From the NCBI GenBank assembly GCA_003486645.1, contig DNGI01000403.1, positions 4,648 through 21,887 of the forward strand: a stretch of DNA of 17,240 nucleotides. Reading direction: 5' to 3'. The stretch's first letter is position 1. Each line of letters begins with the position of its first letter. Source of the DNA: Cyanobacteria bacterium UBA11370 (lineage in GTDB: Bacteria > Cyanobacteriota > Cyanobacteriia > Cyanobacteriales > Coleofasciculaceae). This document shows, piece by piece, positions 13,380-17,240 of the stretch. Below the pieces are notes generated by a model. The model was not told the origin of the DNA, ran no database searches, and saw nothing but the letters and a program-made list of their open reading frames with translations. The position numbers and the translations under genes are program-made.

Positions 13380-16013
13380 ATGAAAAGCCGACGCTTATTT
13401 AGTATCCGTCCTTTTCTAATCCTATTATTCCTGTGTAGCCTCACTTTTAGCTTCGGGATAAGTCCTCTTTCCCTGACATTTACATCAATAAAATCGGCAA
13501 ATATAGCCACCGCCCAATCACTTAATACCAATCAATTAGTCCAAAAAGGTATCGAATACTACCAAATTGGCGACTATCAAAATGCCATAGAAACTTGGCA
13601 AACCGCCTTAACTCACTACCAAGAAACCAACAACCCCGCCAACGCTGCCATCATTAATGAAAACCTTGCCAGAGTCTATCAACACCTCAACCAAAGCGAA
13701 CAAGCCCTCACCTACTGGGAACGTGCGATCGCCTATTATCATCAAATCAACGATAACCCACAAGTCGCACGGCTTCTGGTGGAACAAGCCCAAACTTATA
13801 CCAGTTTAGGACAACCCCAAAAAGCGATCGCACTCCTGTGCAACCCCTCCCCAGAAGACTGTACCAGTGATAGCGCCCTCACCCTTGCCCGTACCATCCA
13901 AGACACCCAAACCGAAGCCGCCGCCTTGGGGAGTTTAGGGGAAGCCTATCGTCTTAGAGGAGACTACAAAAGCGCCATTAACTATCTGCAAGCCAGCTTA
14001 AAAATTACCGATAAAATCAATAACCCCACCTATCAAACCTCTACCCTAAATAACCTAGGCAACACCTACATTAGCCTCGCTAATGTTCATTATCGCCGTG
14101 CTAACTCCGCTGAAGTTAGAGGCGATAGTATTGCCGCAGAAAAACTCAAGAAAGAAGCCTTCAACTACGATACCGAAGCCCTCAACACCTTTCAACAAAC
14201 CCTCGAACTTGCCCAGACTGAAAACGATGCACTCGGACAAATGCGATCGCTTCTCAATTCTATTACCCCAGAATACCGCACCCAGTCTACCAGCCCATCC
14301 CTCAAACAAGCACTTTCGCTGTTAAAAAACTTACCCGATTCCCGCGATAAAGTTTATGCCGCCATTGATTTAGCCCACTTCCTACAACCCACCCCATTAT
14401 TAAACGAAACCTATTCTAAAGCCCAATGCTTCAAATCAGAATTTCAATCCCAAGCCACAGAACTCCTCCAACAAGCCGTTACTATTGCCCAACAAATTAA
14501 CGATAATCGTGCCAAATCCTTTGCTTTCGGTGAACTCGGTCATCATTATGAATGCCATCAAAACTATCAGCAAGCCCTCACCTTAACCCAACAAGCCCGA
14601 TTAGCGGCTGACCAAGATTTGCTAGCCAAAGATAGCCTGTATTTGTGGGAATGGCAAGCCGGACGCATATTTAAAGCGAAAAGTCAAGAAGATCATGCCA
14701 TTAAAGCCTATCAACGAGCGATCGCTACCTTAGAAAGTATTCGAGGAGATATCCTCATTGCCAATCGAGACGTACAATTTGATTTTCGAGATACCGTTGA
14801 CCCCATTTACCGCGAATTTGTTGAACTGAAGTTAGAACTAGCCTCTCTATCCTCCACCCCAGCCGAAGAGAAAAAGAAGACACTTAACACCGTCCTCAAC
14901 ACCGTTGACTCTCTCAAACTTGCAGAACTACAAGATTATTTCGGTAGCGATTGTGTCTTAACCGCCTTGAACCAAGAGCGAGTAGATTTAGTAGGAGAAA
15001 GCACCGCCACCGCCGTCTTTAGTTCCATTATTTTACCAGACCGCACCGCAATTATCGCCAGTTTCCCCAACGGCGAAAAACGATTAGCTTGGATTAACAA
15101 CGATCAAGAAAGCCTGAGAGAAGAAATCAATAATTTTCGGCGAGGATTAGAACGCTTTTTCACTCAGTATAACCCCCAACCCGCACAAAAAATTTACGAC
15201 TGGATGATTCGTCCCTTTGCCACCGATTTAGAACAATCCCAAATTAAAACATTAGTCTTCATTCAAGATGGCATCTTACGCAGTGTCCCGATGGCAGCAC
15301 TCCATGACGGCGAGAAATTTTTAGTGCAAAAGTATGCCATTGCCACCACACCAACCCTAACCCTCACTGACCCCACAACCCTAAACCGGGAAAAACTGCG
15401 GGCATTAGCATTAGGATTAACAAAATCTACTACAATCGAGGGTCGTGAATTTCCACCCCTGGCTAATGTTAGCGTAGAACTGAGTAAAGTAAAAACTCTC
15501 ATACCGGGTAGCAAAGAATTACTAAATGATGAATTCACCCGTAATCGTTTACAACAAGAATTAAACCAAACCGTTTACCCACTTATTCACATAGCAACTC
15601 ACGGCGAATTTGGCGGCGACCCAGAAAATACATTTATCGTTACCGGAAATAATGAAAAACTCACCATTACCGAACTCGATAGAATGCTGCGTAATGTTTC
15701 CCGTCGTCCTGAACCCGTCGAATTACTAACCCTAACCGCCTGCCAAACCGCTGCTGGGGATGACCGTGCGGCACTCGGTTTAGCAGGTGTTGCTGTGCAA
15801 GCGGGGGCCAGAAGTGCCTTAGCTTCTCTGTGGTTTATTGATGATGCCACAACCGCACAAATTGCCACTGATTTTTATACTAATTTGCGCGATTCTAGTA
15901 TTAATAAAGCCGAGGCACTTCGTACTGCTCAAGTATCCTTAATTGAAGCCGGAGGAAAAAACGCTCATCCGGCTTATTGGGCCGCTTTTATTCTGATTGG
16001 GAATTGGTTATAA
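13380..16013 (+). CDS. Exported TPR-CHAT caspase-like cysteine protease, 877 aa
   Basis: Residues 1-46 form a signal peptide: basic MKSRRLF, a hydrophobic core PFLILLFLCSLTFSFG, and likely cleavage after ATAQ. Residues ~48-470 are alpha-helical TPR units (for example LVQKGIEYYQIGDYQNAIETW, GSLGEAYRLRGDYKSAINYL). The C-terminal ~300 residues are a CHAT domain (Caspase HetF Associated with TPRs). The dyad is visible as His741 in IHIATHGEF and Cys788 in LTLTACQTA, with the family features GLAGVAVQAGARSALASLWFIDD and the ending HPAYWAAFILIGNW. It is expected to cleave protein substrates in the periplasm or at the outer membrane, with the TPRs binding substrate or partner. It is the only in-frame start after the stop at 13311; no good ribosome binding site precedes it. 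It is divergent from the TpsA gene and convergent with the DUF928 gene. CHAT identity is strong; the substrate is unknown. Confidence 0.92.
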   Translation: MKSRRLFSIRPFLILLFLCSLTFSFGISPLSLTFTSIKSANIATAQSLNTNQLVQKGIEYYQIGDYQNAIETWQTALTHYQETNNPANAAIINENLARVYQHLNQSEQALTYWERAIAYYHQINDNPQVARLLVEQAQTYTSLGQPQKAIALLCNPSPEDCTSDSALTLARTIQDTQTEAAALGSLGEAYRLRGDYKSAINYLQASLKITDKINNPTYQTSTLNNLGNTYISLANVHYRRANSAEVRGDSIAAEKLKKEAFNYDTEALNTFQQTLELAQTENDALGQMRSLLNSITPEYRTQSTSPSLKQALSLLKNLPDSRDKVYAAIDLAHFLQPTPLLNETYSKAQCFKSEFQSQATELLQQAVTIAQQINDNRAKSFAFGELGHHYECHQNYQQALTLTQQARLAADQDLLAKDSLYLWEWQAGRIFKAKSQEDHAIKAYQRAIATLESIRGDILIANRDVQFDFRDTVDPIYREFVELKLELASLSSTPAEEKKKTLNTVLNTVDSLKLAELQDYFGSDCVLTALNQERVDLVGESTATAVFSSIILPDRTAIIASFPNGEKRLAWINNDQESLREEINNFRRGLERFFTQYNPQPAQKIYDWMIRPFATDLEQSQIKTLVFIQDGILRSVPMAALHDGEKFLVQKYAIATTPTLTLTDPTTLNREKLRALALGLTKSTTIEGREFPPLANVSVELSKVKTLIPGSKELLNDEFTRNRLQQELNQTVYPLIHIATHGEFGGDPENTFIVTGNNEKLTITELDRMLRNVSRRPEPVELLTLTACQTAAGDDRAALGLAGVAVQAGARSALASLWFIDDATTAQIATDFYTNLRDSSINKAEALRTAQVSLIEAGGKNAHPAYWAAFILIGNWL

Positions 16014-16016
16014 GCA

Positions 16017-16044
16017 ATTCAAAATTCAAAATTCAAAATTCAAA
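16017..16044. repeat. Heptanucleotide tandem repeat ATTCAAA x4
   Basis: Four perfect copies of ATTCAAA start three bases after the CHAT gene stop and are followed by ATGG. This is the same heptamer class as the array at 2813, related through its complement. It lies in the 199-bp gap between convergent genes. Confidence 0.9.
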
Positions 16045-16155
16045 ATGGAAAAACCCAATCCTGACACGCATCCTAGCTGCTGACTATATGCTTTCTTAAA
16101 TGCGTGACAGCTTAACTTCAGATCTAGCAGCCTTCTCAATTAACCTCATAATAAA

Positions 16156-16181
16156 GTACGCAGGCAAGATGCCCGCACTAC
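16156..16181. repeat. Imperfect hairpin around GCAGGCAAGATGCCCGC
   Basis: GTACGCAGGCA and TGCCCGCACTAC form an imperfect stem around AGA. The reverse complement contains GTAGTGCGGGCATCTTGCC, which I recall as a common cyanobacterial intergenic repeat phrase. It lies downstream of both convergent genes, just outside the DUF928 stop, and may act as a transcript end. Confidence 0.5.
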
Positions 16182-16212
16182 AGTTGCACAATTGGGATGC
16201 ACTCAACTCAAA

Positions 16213-16986
16213 CTACCGTAACACCTCAATAATTTGGTTCAATCGCTTACCCTGTTCACTCCCATTTTGTACCGCTTCTGAGTTTTCTAACTCTACTAAA
16301 TTTTCTAATAGCGATAGTGTAAACTCTCTCGTTCTTCCATCTTCAGAGTTTAAAACTTCACCCAATGCGTTATACCACAACCCAGCGGAAGCATATAGCT
16401 CAGTTCTTTCTATAGGGTTAGTAGTAGCAGCAAGTGCCATTTTTAAGGCTGGCGACATTTCCACAACATCAATTTCCACCTCAGCAACTAAAGCGCTAGA
16501 TGGGGAATTCGGATTACAAAGCATGACGACTTGCCAGCGATATCGCTCCCCAACGGATAAGCCAGATTCCTCCTCTGGGAGAGATAACGTCATAATCCCT
16601 GGCGAACTTTGTAAGTTAATGGTCTTAATTAATTGGCGATTACCATTGGCATCATATTCATAGAGCTGAAATAGTATTGGATAGGGTTGAGAGTCAGGAA
16701 CAAACCAAGCGAAAGTTGGGTGAGTGGAAGCCGTTTGTCCAACATGGCTTTGAGGAGCAAGGACTGTTAGCTTTGTTTCTGTGTCCCCAGCACAACCTCC
16801 TCTTGAACCTGTTGAATCTGTTGGTTCCTTCGGAGGAGGTGAATTAGGGTCTGGTGTATATTGCGGTTGAGCTACAGTCATTGTCGCCCAAGACAAACTA
16901 ATCATCGCCAAGGACAAGATAAGCATAGCTCTCGTTAGCCATTTACTCTTCAATGGTTTTGTTAGCCGCCATAAAATTTGCATCAT
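16213..16986 (-). CDS. DUF928 family exported protein, 257 aa
   Basis: Two adjacent ATGs (16986 and 16983) are possible starts, and no clear ribosome binding site decides between them. Residues 1-40 form a signal peptide: a basic N-terminus, hydrophobic AMLILSLAMISLSWATM, and likely cleavage near TVAQ. A Pro-rich stretch (41-58) leads into the DUF928 domain from about residue 62. Its hallmarks are RGGC, LTVLAPQSHVGQT, HPTFAWFVPDS, LYEYDANG, SSPGIMTLSLP, GLSVGERYRWQVVMLCNPN and SPSSALVAEVEI, followed by a helical tail. Two cysteines of the mature protein, Cys65 and Cys157, lie in conserved motifs and could form a disulphide. DUF928 has no established biochemical function. The family is mostly cyanobacterial and, to my knowledge, is often found near CHAT and haemagglutinin genes, as here. 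A periplasmic or outer-envelope accessory role is inferred. Confidence 0.9.
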   Translation of the reverse strand: MMQILWRLTKPLKSKWLTRAMLILSLAMISLSWATMTVAQPQYTPDPNSPPPKEPTDSTGSRGGCAGDTETKLTVLAPQSHVGQTASTHPTFAWFVPDSQPYPILFQLYEYDANGNRQLIKTINLQSSPGIMTLSLPEEESGLSVGERYRWQVVMLCNPNSPSSALVAEVEIDVVEMSPALKMALAATTNPIERTELYASAGLWYNALGEVLNSEDGRTREFTLSLLENLVELENSEAVQNGSEQGKRLNQIIEVLR

Positions 16987-17240
16987 AATCTTAGCTACTC
17001 AATTCTTTATTTTCAAATTTATAAGAAAACGGCGGAATTTTCATGACTGTAGATGTAAGCTTTTCTGCCAATTTTAAGTTATTTAATTGCCTTATTCAGT
17101 TAATAAGACTGCACTAAACCACAGTTCAACTGTCCGAAAACAGCCAAAAATAATAACCCGATGAGCAGGTTATATAAAAGTCTTGTTAAATTTATAGTAT
17201 TTTCATTTGATTTATTAACCTCTCCCCCTTCCCCCCTGCC
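16987..17240. other. Upstream region of the DUF928 gene, no gene seen
   Basis: These 254 bp are AT-rich and run to the window edge. They should hold the DUF928 promoter, but no convincing -35/-10 pair stands out. A small dyad, ACAGTT-C-AACTGT (17121-17133), and a pyrimidine-rich end (17219-17240) are all I can point to. Confidence 0.5.

Noticed and set aside
16100..16663. 187-codon open frame on the + strand
   Set aside because: It lies antisense to the DUF928 gene, whose family motifs and signal peptide are clear; the antisense reading has no protein character.
17219..17240. Pyrimidine-rich end as a functional element
   Set aside because: It is cut by the window edge and too short to judge; such tracts are common between genes.

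Overview
The window looks like chromosomal DNA of a filamentous cyanobacterium of the Oscillatoriales/Nostocales type; I do not assign a genus. The evidence is ten copies of the HIP1 octamer GCGATCGC, intergenic heptanucleotide tandem repeats (ATTCAAA, GATTTTR), palindromic intergenic repeats of cyanobacterial type, and typically cyanobacterial families: the CHAT-TPR protein, DUF928, a filamentous-haemagglutinin protein with the cyanobacterial C-terminal tail, and RTX/FG-GAP proteins. There are six protein genes, no RNA genes, no CRISPR array and no transposase. Nearly all the coding capacity goes to exported or probably exported proteins built from repeats.

Left half (1-7209, all + strand): a 5'-truncated gene for an M23-peptidase-fold domain followed by seven exact 51-residue repeats, probably a seven-bladed beta-propeller. 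Next come a 348-residue right-handed beta-helix protein with no visible signal peptide, and a 1403-residue RTX/FG-GAP protein. In the last, two seven-repeat integrin-like propellers flank an Ig/cadherin-like domain, and Ca2+-binding RTX repeats lie at both ends, which fits type I secretion. The genes are 186-189 bp apart, and each gap carries repeats or dyad symmetry.

Right half (7329-16986): a 1796-residue TpsA-type filamentous haemagglutinin (- strand), convergent with the RTX gene across a 15-bp hairpin. A 660-bp repeat-rich divergent region separates it from a signal-peptide-bearing TPR-CHAT cysteine protease (+ strand). A DUF928 protein with a signal peptide (- strand) follows, convergent with the protease gene. 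These three families make a plausible functional set: a secreted beta-solenoid adhesin, an extracytoplasmic caspase-like protease and an envelope accessory protein. No TpsB transporter, type I exporter or integrase lies in the window.

The best candidate for an undescribed system is the TpsA / exported CHAT protease / DUF928 set. The adhesin has only two cysteines in 1796 residues, both in its last 99, which suggests an HMW1-like disulphide anchor. A Pro/Ser/Thr-rich linker ending in Arg-Arg-Arg lies between them and is a speculative site for processing. The recurrence of exactly seven repeats in three separate arrays of the left half is a second notable structural signal.
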